This document shows positions 34,163-43,300 of a stretch of 64,000 bases of DNA, piece by piece (positions within the stretch are counted from its first letter, which is position 1; every line of letters starts with the position of its first letter). The notes under the pieces are model-generated. The model was not told the DNA's origin, searched no databases, and saw nothing but the letters and a program-made list of their open reading frames with translations. This stretch comes from Pseudomonadota bacterium (GTDB taxonomy: Bacteria; Pseudomonadota; Gammaproteobacteria; Burkholderiales; Burkholderiaceae_C), in contig JAIUPQ010000001.1 in the NCBI GenBank assembly GCA_020161145.1, positions 310,001-374,000 on the forward strand, written 5' to 3'. The translations under genes were made by a program, and so were the position numbers.

Positions 34163-34236
34163 GCGGGTGTAGTTCAATGGTAGAACGGCAGCTTCCCAAG
34201 CTTCATACGAGGGTTCGATTCCCTTCACCCGCTCCA
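34163..34236 (+). tRNA. glyU: tRNA-Gly (anticodon CCC)
   Basis: A 74-nt cloverleaf with encoded CCA. Acceptor gcgggtg/cacccgc, D-arm gttc/gaac, anticodon loop ttcccaa (anticodon ccc at 34195-34197), T-arm gaggg/ccctt with loop ttcgatt. It is closely similar to E. coli tRNA-Gly(CCC). The anticodon stem gcagc/gcttc has one C-U mismatch at 28-42. A run of 124-bp repeats copying its last 19 bases follows directly, and trmB is divergent upstream. Confidence 0.97.
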
Positions 34237-34520
34237 ATCAAAACCAGCCAGGGGCTGGTTTTTTTACGGGTGAAGGGGAGCGAACCCATCGCTCGGTTCG
34301 GTCTGGCCCGCCAGGGCCAGGACGGCGGCGTAGCCGCCGGCATTCCCTTCACCCGCTCCAATCAAAACCAGCCAGGGGCTGGTTTTTTTACGGGTGAAGG
34401 GGAGCGAACCCATCGCTCGGTTCGGTCTGGCCCGCCAGGGCCAGGACGGCGGCGTAGCCGCCGGCATTCCCTTCACCCGCTCCAATCAAAACCAGCCAGG
34501 GGCTGTTTTTTTACGGGTGA
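34218..34520 (+). repeat. 124-bp tandem repeats carrying the tRNA-Gly 3' end
   Basis: Unit 1 (34218-34341) and unit 2 (34342-34465) are identical; unit 3 (34466 to about 34520) is partial and diverging. Each begins with the last 19 bp of tRNA-Gly including CCA (34218, 34342, 34466). A terminator hairpin with seven T follows, then a 20-bp inverted copy (34268-34287 in unit 1) of the tRNA T-arm/acceptor strand with 18 of 20 bases complementary. Two GC hairpins close the unit (ctggccc/gggccag and ggcggc/gccgcc). No protein-coding frame in this 387-bp stretch is credible. The arrangement parallels the E. coli tyrT repeats that yield rtT RNA, though the sequences are unrelated. Confidence 0.95.
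34242..34265 (+). terminator. tRNA-Gly intrinsic terminator (repeat unit 1)
   Basis: aaccagcc, loop agg, ggctggtt, then a seven-T run; begins 5 bp after the tRNA CCA. The same hairpin recurs in unit 2 at 34366-34389. In unit 3 a lost G (34490-34512) shortens the stem, which should weaken it. Confidence 0.9.
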
Positions 34521-34623
34521 AACAAAGCGAAATAAAACGCGACCGGCCTGAGATGCGGCGCGACGCGGTGAGCGGCACCATGAGGGTCATGTTCAACTCC
34601 CTTCCATAACAAGGAGGATCCCC

Positions 34624-35097
34624 ATGAAGATCACCCGCAAACGCATGGTCATTGTCCTGGCCAGTGCCACCCTGTTGATCGGCGGTCTGGTCGCCTGCGG
34701 CGTGCGTGGATCGCACGATTGGAGCGAAGCGCGCATCACCGAGATGCGCGGCAAGATGGTCGAGCGCATCAGCGACAAGCTGGCGCTCAATGCCGAGCAG
34801 AAGCAACGGCTCGAAGTCGTGGCCACCGAGATGGACGCTCAGCGCAAGGCATTGCGCGGTGACGGCGCCAGTCCGCGTGACGACATCAAGGCCTTGATTG
34901 CGGGCGACCGATTCGACCGCAGCAAGGCGCAGGCGCTGCTGGACCAGAAGACCGCCGCCGTGCAGCAGCAGGCGCCCAAGGTGGTGACGGCGCTGGCCGA
35001 CTTCTATGACAGCCTGACACCGACGCAGCAGCAGCAGGTTCGCGAGCGCCTCGACCAGCGCGGTGACGGTGGGCGCTGGCACGGCCCTGGCTTCTGA
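34624..35097 (+). CDS. Spy/CpxP-like periplasmic lipoprotein
   Basis: 157 residues. The N-terminus KRMVIVLASATLLIGGLVAC has a lipobox-like LVAC, so it may be lipidated at C25. The mature part is helical with two LTxxQ-type motifs (LNAEQKQRLE and LTPTQQQQVR), the hallmark of Spy/CpxP proteins that act as periplasmic chaperones or inhibitors of envelope-stress kinases. AAGGAGG precedes the ATG. It is followed after 20 bp by a response regulator and its kinase, the same order as a CpxP-CpxR-CpxA module, so it probably modulates that kinase. Confidence 0.82.
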   Translation: MKITRKRMVIVLASATLLIGGLVACGVRGSHDWSEARITEMRGKMVERISDKLALNAEQKQRLEVVATEMDAQRKALRGDGASPRDDIKALIAGDRFDRSKAQALLDQKTAAVQQQAPKVVTALADFYDSLTPTQQQQVRERLDQRGDGGRWHGPGF

Positions 35098-35117
35098 CCG
35101 TTGGGGCCACCCCGCGT

Positions 35118-35825
35118 ATGCAACACATCCTGCTGATTGACGATGACGCCCAACTCGGCCCGCCGCTGGCCACTTACTTTGAACGCTTCGATCTGCGGCT
35201 GATGCAGGCGGTCACGCCGACCGAGGGCCTGGCGCGCCTGCGTCAAGGGGGCTGGGATGCCGTCATTCTGGATGTGATGCTGCCCGAGATGGATGGCTTC
35301 GAGGTGTGCCGTGCGATCCGCCGCGACAACGAGGTTCCCATCATCATGCTGACCGCCCGCGGTGAGGTGATGGACCGGGTGGTGGGGCTTGAGCTGGGCG
35401 CCGACGACTACCTGCCCAAGCCGTTCGAGCCGCGCGAACTGGTGGCGCGGCTGCAGACCGTCTTGCGGCGCTTCAAGCCCTCGCGTCCGGTGGAGGCGGT
35501 GGTGGCAGGTGGCCTGCCGCCGACGCTGGTGTTCGAGGGGCTGTCCATCGATACGGCCCGCCGCAGCGTGTCCCGGCTCGGGGATGCGGTGGACCTCACC
35601 GGCACCGAGTACGAGTTGCTGCTGCTGCTGGCGCGCGAGCCCGGCCGCGTGTTCAGCCGCGACGACATCCTCAATCGCTTGCGCGGTCAGGAGGCCGAGC
35701 TCTACACCCGGGCGGTGGACATTGTGGTCAGCCGCCTGCGCAAGAAGCTCGAGCCACTGGACTGCATCAAAACCCTGCGCAATGCGGGCTACGCGCTGGC
35801 GCTGCACAGGCAGGCGCCGGCATGA
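35118..35825 (+). CDS. OmpR/CpxR-like response regulator
   Basis: 235 residues. Receiver domain: acidic DDD (8-10), phospho-acceptor D52 in LDVMLPEMDGFEV, Thr in MLTARGEVMD, Lys in PKPFEPRELVARL. Winged helix: DLTGTEYELLLLLAREPGRVFSRDDIL, AVDIVVSRLRKKLEP, KTLRNAGYALAL. The pattern is closest to CpxR/RstA-type regulators. It lies between a Spy/CpxP-like gene and a histidine kinase whose ATG overlaps its stop. Likely control of envelope-stress functions is inferred from context. Confidence 0.9.
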   Translation: MQHILLIDDDAQLGPPLATYFERFDLRLMQAVTPTEGLARLRQGGWDAVILDVMLPEMDGFEVCRAIRRDNEVPIIMLTARGEVMDRVVGLELGADDYLPKPFEPRELVARLQTVLRRFKPSRPVEAVVAGGLPPTLVFEGLSIDTARRSVSRLGDAVDLTGTEYELLLLLAREPGRVFSRDDILNRLRGQEAELYTRAVDIVVSRLRKKLEPLDCIKTLRNAGYALALHRQAPA

Positions 35826-37156
35826 CCACCGGCCTGCCCCTTGCGGCACGCCTCGCGCACATCCGCCGGCGCGTCATGCACTCGATCAAGCTGCGGATGG
35901 TGCTGGTCTTTCTGTTTCTGGCCGCTGCGTTGACCGTGGTGTTCATGGTGGGCGCCCAGCGGGCGTTTTCCGTGGGGTGGCGCGACGCGGCGCGCCCGTT
36001 GCTCACCGACTACGTGGATCGCCTGACGGCCGACATCGCCGGCAACGGCCCGCCCAGCGTGGCACGCGCGCAGGCGCTGGTTGAGCGGCTGCCGCTGACC
36101 GTGCGCATCAGCGGCCCGGCCGTCAATTGGTCTTCGCATTCCGGTCAGGCCTTGCCGAGGCCGGGCCACGAGGGGCCGGATTGGGCGCCGCTCCTCCAGC
36201 GCACCACCGCCGATGGCCACATCCTGGCCTTCGGCATCGACGCAGAGGCCTTCGAGCGCCGCCCACGACAACTCGGCTATGCGCTGGCCGCGCTGCTGCT
36301 GTTGACCTTGCTGGTCTGGCTCTACGTGCGCCGTCTGCTCAAGCCGCTGGACGCCATTGGCGCCGGTGCCCGGCGTTTCGGTGCGGGCGATTTCTCCACA
36401 CCCATCCCTGCCCGCAGCGTGGCGCGCGCCGGCGAGTTGGGCGAGCTGGCGGCCACCCTCAACACCATGGGGCGGGACATCCACCAGATGCTCGAAGCCA
36501 AGCGCGCGCTGTTGCTCGCCATCAGCCACGAACTGCGCAGTCCGCTGACCCGGGCGCGGCTGCATGCCGAGCTGCTGCCCGAAACCGCCGACGTGCGCCC
36601 GCAGCGCGACGCCTTGCTGCGCGATCTGCAGGAGATGGCCGCGCTGATCAGCGACTTGCTGGAAAGCGAGCGCCTGGCGGGGCGCCATGCGGCCCTGCAG
36701 CGCGAGCCCACTGATATGGCAGCCCTGGTTGCGGCGGTGGTGCAGGAGCTGGCCGTGCGGCATGCGGTGGCCCCGCAGATCCGCATTCAGGCCGATGCCG
36801 ATCTGCCGCAGTTGGCGCTGGATCCCGGCCGCATGCGGCTGCTGCTGCGCAACCTGCTGGACAACGCCTTGCGCCATGGTGCCGCGGGGGACCAGCCGCC
36901 CGAGGTGCGCTTGCGGCGGACCAGCGATGGCGGCGTGGCGATCGACGTGCGCGACCACGGCCCCGGCGTTCCCGAGCCGCAACTGGGGCAGCTGGCCCAG
37001 CCGTTCTACCGACCCGACAGCGCCCGCACACGTGCGGCCGGCGGCGTGGGCCTGGGGCTGTACCTGTGCCGCCTGATCGCGCAGGCGCACGGTGGCACGT
37101 TCGAGGTGCGCAACGCCAGGCCCGGCCTGTCGGTCCGGGTCACGGTGCCGGCCTGA
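35822..37156 (+). CDS. CpxA-like sensor histidine kinase
   Basis: 444 residues. Two TM helices (about 25-44 and 152-170) frame a roughly 100-residue periplasmic sensor domain; a HAMP linker (RLLKPLDAIGAGARRFGAGDFSTPI) follows. H-box LLAISHELRSPLTRARLHAELL puts the phospho-His at 236. N-box LLRNLLDNALRHG, G1 VRDHGPGVPE and G2 GGVGLGLYLCRLIAQAHGG are complete. The ATG overlaps the regulator stop. A Spy/CpxP-like protein encoded upstream is a plausible periplasmic partner. Confidence 0.9.
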   Translation: MTTGLPLAARLAHIRRRVMHSIKLRMVLVFLFLAAALTVVFMVGAQRAFSVGWRDAARPLLTDYVDRLTADIAGNGPPSVARAQALVERLPLTVRISGPAVNWSSHSGQALPRPGHEGPDWAPLLQRTTADGHILAFGIDAEAFERRPRQLGYALAALLLLTLLVWLYVRRLLKPLDAIGAGARRFGAGDFSTPIPARSVARAGELGELAATLNTMGRDIHQMLEAKRALLLAISHELRSPLTRARLHAELLPETADVRPQRDALLRDLQEMAALISDLLESERLAGRHAALQREPTDMAALVAAVVQELAVRHAVAPQIRIQADADLPQLALDPGRMRLLLRNLLDNALRHGAAGDQPPEVRLRRTSDGGVAIDVRDHGPGVPEPQLGQLAQPFYRPDSARTRAAGGVGLGLYLCRLIAQAHGGTFEVRNARPGLSVRVTVPA

Positions 37157-37253
37157 TCCGGGTCAACCCTCACACCCGTCAGGGGGAATGACGCGGCGGT
37201 GCATGGCCAAAACAATCACGACATCGACAGTTGAGTTGTAGGGAGTCGTGCCG

Positions 37254-37781
37254 ATGAACCGCCGCAAGTCTTTGGGTTTCACGCTGGCCGAAACGGCCGT
37301 GACGTTGAGCGTTGCCGGGGTGTTGACCGCCACGGCGCTGCCCAACCTGTCGGCGTTGCAGGCGTCGCGGCAGGTGCAGGACGAGGCGGCGCTGCTGGCC
37401 GGCACGCTGCGGCTGGCACGCTCCGAGGCGCTGCGGCGAGATGAACTGGTGACGGTGTGCGCCCTGCAAACCGGCGCCAGCGAGCCCACTTGCGATGCCG
37501 ACTCACCCGGCCGCACCGACTGGAGCGCGGGCTGGATGGTCTTCGTGGACCGGGGTCGGCGCGGCCTGCTGGACGAGGGCGATCTGCGCATCCAGGTGCA
37601 GGCGCTGCCCGCCAACCGGGTTGCGTTGACGGGCTCCTGGCCCAAGCTGTCGTTCCACGGCACAGGGGTGCAGTCGGGCTTCTCGGCGCGGTTCAACCTG
37701 GTGGCGCCAGGCGCCGATCCGCTGGTGGTCTGCGTGGCCAAGCCGGGCCGGGCGCGGGTGGCGCGGGGCGTGGTCTGCTGA
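37254..37781 (+). CDS. GspH/FimT family minor pseudopilin (copy 1)
   Basis: 175 residues with a type IV prepilin leader: KSLG before FTLAETAVTLSVAGVL, Glu at mature position 5, followed by a GspH-like globular domain with one disulphide-capable Cys pair (VCALQTGASEPTC) and a C-terminal Cys. PilD-type peptidase processing is expected. I use ATG 37254, eight bases after AGGGAG, rather than the GTG at 37248. First gene of the minor pilin cluster, 82 bp ahead of a second FimT-like gene. Confidence 0.85.
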   Translation: MNRRKSLGFTLAETAVTLSVAGVLTATALPNLSALQASRQVQDEAALLAGTLRLARSEALRRDELVTVCALQTGASEPTCDADSPGRTDWSAGWMVFVDRGRRGLLDEGDLRIQVQALPANRVALTGSWPKLSFHGTGVQSGFSARFNLVAPGADPLVVCVAKPGRARVARGVVC

Positions 37782-37863
37782 CCCACAGACCGTTCATCGG
37801 CTCAACCGCACCATCCGTCGGCCATCGGCTCAAGTCGGGCCGCAGGCCGTCGATCATGGCCGC

Positions 37864-38379
37864 ATGAGACGAAAACCGTTGGGTCTGACGCTGGTTGAGC
37901 TGCTGGTGGTGATTGCCGTGGTGGGCATTCTGGCCGCCGTGGCCGTGCCGCAGCTGGCCACCACCGTGCAGAGCCAGGCCGTGGAGAACCAGGCCAATAT
38001 GCTGGCCAACGATTTGCGCCAGGGGCGCAGCGAGGCGATGCGGCGCGGTGCGCCGGTGCTGTTGTGCGCCAAGAACGCCACCGCCAATACGTGTGACACC
38101 GGCACCAACTGGAAGAACGGTTGGCTGATGTACGCCGACGTCAATGGCGATGGGGCCTTGGCAGACGCCGAGCTCATTAAGGTGCAGGACGCGCTGCAGT
38201 CGGTGGGTACCGCCAGCGGTTCGGCCACCAACAATGCCACCACGGTGCGGTTCCAGGCCACCGGCATCGTCAATGAATCGTTCAAGTTCTCGCTGTCGCC
38301 GGCGTCTGGCACCGATGTGCGCTATGTGTGCCTGGCCAAATCGGGCCGGGTCAAGACGCAGAAGGAGGCTTGCACATGA
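37864..38379 (+). CDS. fimT: FimT/FimU-like minor pilin (copy 2)
   Basis: 171 residues. Prepilin leader RRKPLG then LTLVELLVVIAVVGILAAVAVP with Glu at +5. The first mature residue is Leu rather than the usual Phe or Met, which may slow N-methylation. The globular part is GspH/FimT-like with Cys pairs near the middle and end (LLCAKNATANTC, YVCLAKSG, KEACT). It corresponds to FimU in the Pseudomonas fimU-pilVWXY1E order and is translationally coupled to pilV (ATGA). Confidence 0.88.
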   Translation: MRRKPLGLTLVELLVVIAVVGILAAVAVPQLATTVQSQAVENQANMLANDLRQGRSEAMRRGAPVLLCAKNATANTCDTGTNWKNGWLMYADVNGDGALADAELIKVQDALQSVGTASGSATNNATTVRFQATGIVNESFKFSLSPASGTDVRYVCLAKSGRVKTQKEACT

Positions 38380-38903
38380 GGCGGCGCCATGACCACGGCT
38401 TCTCGATGATCGAGGTGCTGGTCTCCATCCTCATCGTCTCGCTGGGCATCCTGGCGCTGTCGGGTTTGCTGGTGCGGGCCTCCACGTTGGGCAAGACAGC
38501 CGAGTTCAGGGGCGCTGCCAGCTTGTTGGCGGCGGACATCGCGGACCGCATTCGGGCGAACGTCGAAGGTGCACGCAATGAGAAATACGACCTGACTCCC
38601 ACCGCGCTGGCGACCGGCTTTCCCAAAGCTGTCACGCCGACGTGCGATGCCACAGCTTGCACGCCGGAGCAACTGGCCGCCAAGGACGTGGCCGACTGGC
38701 AGGCCGCGCTCTACGCCAACCTGCCCCAGGGCACGGGCGCCGTCGATTACGACGCCACCAACCACTGGGCCGACGTCTGGGTCATGTGGCGCGACCCGTC
38801 GGCCGAAGACCGCTCCAACGAGAAGATTGGCGTCAACATGTGTTCATCCCAGATGGCTGAGACCGAGAAGGCCTCGTGCATGTACTTCCGGGTGGGGCGG
38901 TGA
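38376..38903 (+). CDS. pilV: Minor pilin PilV
   Basis: 175 residues. Prepilin leader DHG before FSMIEVLVSILIVSLGILALSGL with Glu at +5, and the PilV-type follow-on LLVRASTLGKTAEFRGAASLLAADIADRIRAN. It is thought to join the tip complex that primes type IV pilus assembly together with PilW, PilX and PilY1. The ATG at 38376 overlaps the fimT stop, and the stop overlaps the pilW start (TGATG). Confidence 0.9.
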   Translation: MRRRHDHGFSMIEVLVSILIVSLGILALSGLLVRASTLGKTAEFRGAASLLAADIADRIRANVEGARNEKYDLTPTALATGFPKAVTPTCDATACTPEQLAAKDVADWQAALYANLPQGTGAVDYDATNHWADVWVMWRDPSAEDRSNEKIGVNMCSSQMAETEKASCMYFRVGR

Positions 38904-39805
38904 TGGGCTACCGCGCATTGCAGGCCCCACGCTGCCGCCAGCGGGGGTTCTCGCTGGTGGAGTTGATGATTGCGCTGACCATCGGCATGGTGGTCATGGG
39001 TGCCGTGTTCGTCGCCTACGTGGCCGCCACCCAGAGCACGCGCCACAGCCGCGCCATTGCCCAGATGACCGAAGACGCCACGTCGGCCCTGGCGGTATTG
39101 CGTGCCAATCTGGCCATGGCCGGGTTTTCGCGGCCGGTGGGGTTCTCCGCCAATGGCCAGCGGTTCAAATTGCTGTTGTCTGAACCCTATCTGGCCGGCT
39201 GCCAAGGGAGCGCCTTCGACGACACGGCGGCGGCCATTGGCGCCTTGGCTGCGGCCTGTCCAGCTAATAGCGCCTCCCAGCCCGACAGTGTCGCTGTGGC
39301 CTACGAGGCCAACGCAGGCAACAGTGCGATGTCCGTTGGCACCCCGGCCAGGCCGCTGGATTGCCTGGGCAACGCAGTGCAGAACATACCCGCCGCCGGT
39401 GGTTTGCCCACCTACGACCTGGCCTACAGCCGCTTTTACCTGGACGGCACCAACCTGATGTGCCGGGGCAATGTGAACAACCCCGCCCAGCCCCTGGCCG
39501 AGAACGTCAAAGACCTGCAGATTCAGTACGGCGTGCAGTCCGACGTCAAGAAGTGGGTGGTCTATTACACCGATGCGGCCAAGGTGACCGATGGGGGGCT
39601 GTGGGACCGGGTGGGCTCGGTGCGCATCTGCGTGGTGATGCAAAGCGACAGCGACAACGTGGTGGACGCCACCACGCCCTACACCGGCTGCTTCCCGGCC
39701 AACTACAGCGACACGGTCACGCCCGATGACAAGCGTGCCTACCGCGCCTTCACCACCACCATTGCCCTGAACAACCGTCTGCCGCTGGACGCCCCGTCGC
39801 CATGA
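38903..39805 (+). CDS. pilW: Minor pilin PilW
   Basis: 300 residues. Prepilin signal CRQRG then FSLVELMIALTIGMVVMGAVFVAYVA with Glu at +5, followed by SALAVLRANLAMAGFS (PilW hallmark) and a long C-terminal domain with a C-terminal LNNRLPL segment typical of the family. Paired Cys (CQGSAF...AACP, CLGN...CRGN, RICVVM...TGC) suggest disulphides. It starts in the pilV stop and its stop overlaps pilX. Confidence 0.9.
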   Translation: MGYRALQAPRCRQRGFSLVELMIALTIGMVVMGAVFVAYVAATQSTRHSRAIAQMTEDATSALAVLRANLAMAGFSRPVGFSANGQRFKLLLSEPYLAGCQGSAFDDTAAAIGALAAACPANSASQPDSVAVAYEANAGNSAMSVGTPARPLDCLGNAVQNIPAAGGLPTYDLAYSRFYLDGTNLMCRGNVNNPAQPLAENVKDLQIQYGVQSDVKKWVVYYTDAAKVTDGGLWDRVGSVRICVVMQSDSDNVVDATTPYTGCFPANYSDTVTPDDKRAYRAFTTTIALNNRLPLDAPSP

Positions 39806-40323
39806 AGTCGCTTGCTTCCAACCGCCGCCAGCGCGGCATCACGCTGATCGTGGCCCTGGTGATGCTGGTCATCATCGGCTTCATGTCGGCCGCCGTGATG
39901 CGCGGTGCGCTGACCGGCGAGACCGTGGCCAACAACCTGCGGGTGCAGAACTTCGCCATGCAGCAGGCGCAGCTGGGACTGCGCTACTGCGAGTCCATGA
40001 TCAGCGCCACCCCGGCCGTGCGCGATGCGGCCAAAGTCATCATCTACAGCAAACCGGCCGACGAGGCCAGCTACCAGTGGAAGAAGTTCCCGTCCTGGCA
40101 CGGGGCCGCGCTGGTGGCTGACGATGTGCCTGACACTTGGCAGTCCGCCGATGCCGAGTTCCAGCCGGCCAAGGCGCCGCAGTGCCTGATCGAGGGGAAT
40201 TTGAGTCTGGCCGGTGTCTATGTGGTCACCGCCCGTGGCTTCAGCCCCGACTACAGCGAGGACGAAAAGGGCCACACCGCCAGTGGCTCGGTGGTCTGGC
40301 TGCAATCCATCGTGGCCATGTAA
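39802..40323 (+). CDS. pilX: Pilus assembly protein PilX
   Basis: 173 residues. The start RRQRGITLIVALVMLVIIGFMSAAVMRGALTGETVANNLRVQNFAMQQAQLGLRYCE matches PilX N-terminal domains: a prepilin-like helix without the +5 Glu, then the ET-ANN-R motif. It belongs to the tip subcomplex with PilV, PilW and PilY1. A strong AAGGAGG lies after its stop, serving pilY1. Confidence 0.9.
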   Translation: MKSLASNRRQRGITLIVALVMLVIIGFMSAAVMRGALTGETVANNLRVQNFAMQQAQLGLRYCESMISATPAVRDAAKVIIYSKPADEASYQWKKFPSWHGAALVADDVPDTWQSADAEFQPAKAPQCLIEGNLSLAGVYVVTARGFSPDYSEDEKGHTASGSVVWLQSIVAM

Positions 40324-40335
40324 GGAGGCTATGAC

Positions 40336-43300
40336 ATGACCCGCACCCACCTCTCTGGTTTCGCGCTGCTGGCCCTGGCTGGCGCAGCGCTGGCCCAGCC
40401 CAAGCCGGCCCAGGTGCCACTGCTCAGCCAGAGCGCGCCGCCGCCCAACCCCAACGTGATGATCACGCTGGACGACTCCGGCTCCATGGGTGGGCAATCA
40501 GTGCCGGAAGGCACGTTCACGGTCAATGGGCAGGTGGTGTCGTTCCCTGCGAACAACTGGGTGCTGGTGACGCCGCTGGATCCCTCGATCAACGCCATCA
40601 GCCCGGCCAATCGCCGCTTTTTGCCGCAGCTGAGTTCCAGCAACAACAGCAACGTATTCGACATCAGCCTGTTCGCCGCGCAGACGTTTTCGTCTTCGGT
40701 CAACCGCATTTACTACGACCCCACGGTGCGCTACCTGCCTTGGTTCCGGCCAGACGCCACGCGCATGGCCCCGGCCAGCCCGGCCGCGCCCCTTTGGGAT
40801 CCGATGATCCCGGGCTTTGGCGCCTACAACACCACCCAGGCCAACACCACGATACGCACCCGCTGGTGCGCCACCATCACCAACTGCGGGGATAACCTGG
40901 ACCGGCGCTGGTGGGCCGGCATCTACACGGTGCTCAAGCCGGGCTCGGATCCGAACAACCTGAACAACTATGCGGTCTACAACATCAATGGCAGCACGGT
41001 GCTGTGGGGTGGCAAGAGTGTGACGCTGCCGTATTCGCTGCCGATCAAGCCGCCGGGCCGGTTGGATTGCGTCGGCAGTGCCGCGCGCTGCACGCAGGCG
41101 GAGGAGCGGCAGAACTTTGCCAATTGGTTCCAGTACTACCGCTCACGCATGCTGCTGGCCAAGGGCGCGTTGGTCGAGGTGGTGATCAACAGCCAGAGCA
41201 GCGCGCCGCGCTTTGGTTTTGGCTCCATCAACAGCCCGATGATGACCGTGGATGGCGACTCCACCCGCGTGGTGCGCGTGCCCACGCGTGAATATGCGCT
41301 GGCGCATCGCACCACGCTGATCACCGACATCCAATCCATGAAAGCGGGGGGCGGCACGCCGCTGCGCCCGGCCGTGATGGCCGTGGGTGACTACTTCAGC
41401 CGCAGCGGCAGCACGGGCAACCCCTGGGCCAGCGACCCCGGCCGCTCGGGCTCGCCCGTGCTGGCCTGCCGGCGCTCGTACCACATTCTGATGACGGATG
41501 GCTATTACAACGATGCCACCAACGACGCCGGCAACGTGGACAACACCATCGGGCCCACGCACGCGCTGGGCATCCCCGACCTGACCCCCGTGCCGCCCAA
41601 CCACTACACACCCGCGCGGCCGTTCTCGGACAACTACAGCAGCACGCTGGCCGACGTGGCCATGCAGTACTACGTCAACGACTTGCAGCCCAGCCTCGAC
41701 AACAAGGTGCAGCCGGTGACCGGCGAGTTGTCCGACCCGGCCTATTGGCAGCACCTGAGCCAGTTCTCGGTGGGCCTGGGCGTGTCGGGCACGCTGGCGG
41801 CCAGCACGCCCGCCGAGCGCATTGCCACGCTGGCGGCCATCCGCTCCGGTTCTCTGGCATGGCCCAACCCCGCCATTGGCAACCCGCAAAAGATCGACGA
41901 CATGTTCCATGCCGCCGTCAGCACGCGGGGCGACTACTTCCAGGCCAACAACGCCAGCGAGATGACCACCGCCCTGGTCAGTGCCGTCGGCCGGGCCAGC
42001 GCCGCCGGCCGGGCCGAGGCGGGGGTCAGCCTGAGCAGCAATGCCTTCGTGGCCGACAGCCTGCTGTTCGTGCCCTCCTACCGCTCGGGCCAGTGGTTTG
42101 GCGACGTGCAGGCCTACGAGATCGATGACGCCACGCACGACGTCAGGGTCGATGCCGGTGGCAACAAGGTGGTGCGCTGGACGGCGTCCGCAAAACGCCC
42201 GGACGCCGATGAGCGCAACCTCTACACCTGGGGCGTCAGCCCGGCCGGCGGCGTGGCCTTTACCAACAAGGCCATGGATGCGGCAACCAAGAACCTGATC
42301 AGCACGACGGCCACGGGGCGGGCAGAGCTGATCAACTATTTGCGCGGCGACGCCAGCAAAGAGGGCGACGGCAGCGACCCGGCCAAGCCCTACCGGCTGC
42401 GCGGCGACCTGGGCAAGTTGCCAGACTTTCTCAACTCACCGCCCATTCTGGTTCGCAACCGCTCGGCAGGCGCCTATGACCTGCTGCCGCTCGATGGCCC
42501 GACCTACAACGCCTACTTGACGGCCAAGCAAAACCGCAGCAAGGGCGCGCTGTTCATCGGGGGCAACGGCGGCATGTTGCATGCGTTCGACGCCGGCTCG
42601 GGCGAAGAGGTGTTCGGTTTCCTTCCGCGCACCACGTTGCCGGGCCTGATCGATCTGTCCAAGCAAAACTATGGCACGGCGACCACGCCGCACCGCCTGT
42701 TCGTGGACGGCCCGCTGTCGGAGCACGACGCCTTGATCGCGCGCAGCAGCAGCCCGGCCGCCTGGCGCAACGTGCTGCTGAGCAGCCTGGGTGGGGGTGG
42801 CAAGGCCTTGTTCGCGCTGGAGGCCGGCCGTGGCGACCCCACCGCACTGGACGCCAGTTCGGTGATGTGGGAAGTGGCCGATTCGGCCATGGGCTATATG
42901 CTGGCCGATGCGCGCGTGGGCAAGCTCAAGGGCGCCGGGCTGGGCGAAGGCTGGAAGGTGTTCGTGGGCAATGGCGTCTACAGCAGCGATGGCAGCGCGA
43001 CGCTGCTGGTGGTCAATCTGGCCACCGGGGCGGTGGAAAAGAAGATCACCGTCGACAGCAGTGGCGGCAATGGCCTGATGGGCGTGCGCCTGGTGCTCAA
43101 CGACAAGCAGGAGGTCTATGCCGCCTATGCCGGCGACCTCAAGGGCAACCTCTGGCGCTTTGACTTCGAGAGCGCCACCGACGTCGCCAAATGGCAGGTG
43201 GGCTTCAAAGGCAAGCCGCTGTTCCGGGCCGTCACCGGTGCCGGCCTCACGCCGCAGCCCATCACTGCCCCGCCCATCTATGGCGCCCATCCCGAGGGGG

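Noticed and set aside
34118-34237. N-terminal extension of trmB across the tRNA-Gly gene on the minus strand (peptide starting [10 protein letters not shown])
   Set aside because: It is the antisense of tRNA-Gly(CCC), a recurrent false protein sequence; the conserved TrmB start is at 34117.
34218-34520. Interpretation as attL/attR remnants of an integrated island
   Set aside because: Units are contiguous and identical over all 124 bp, with no integrase or cargo between them; tandem amplification fits better, although the 3' tRNA segment resembles an attachment core.
34218-34520. CRISPR array
   Set aside because: The repeats abut without unique spacers and include tRNA sequence; no cas genes are present.
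34264-34609. Open frames on both strands within the tRNA tail repeats
   Set aside because: They only reflect the 124-bp repeat and hairpins; no ribosome-binding sites and no family similarity.
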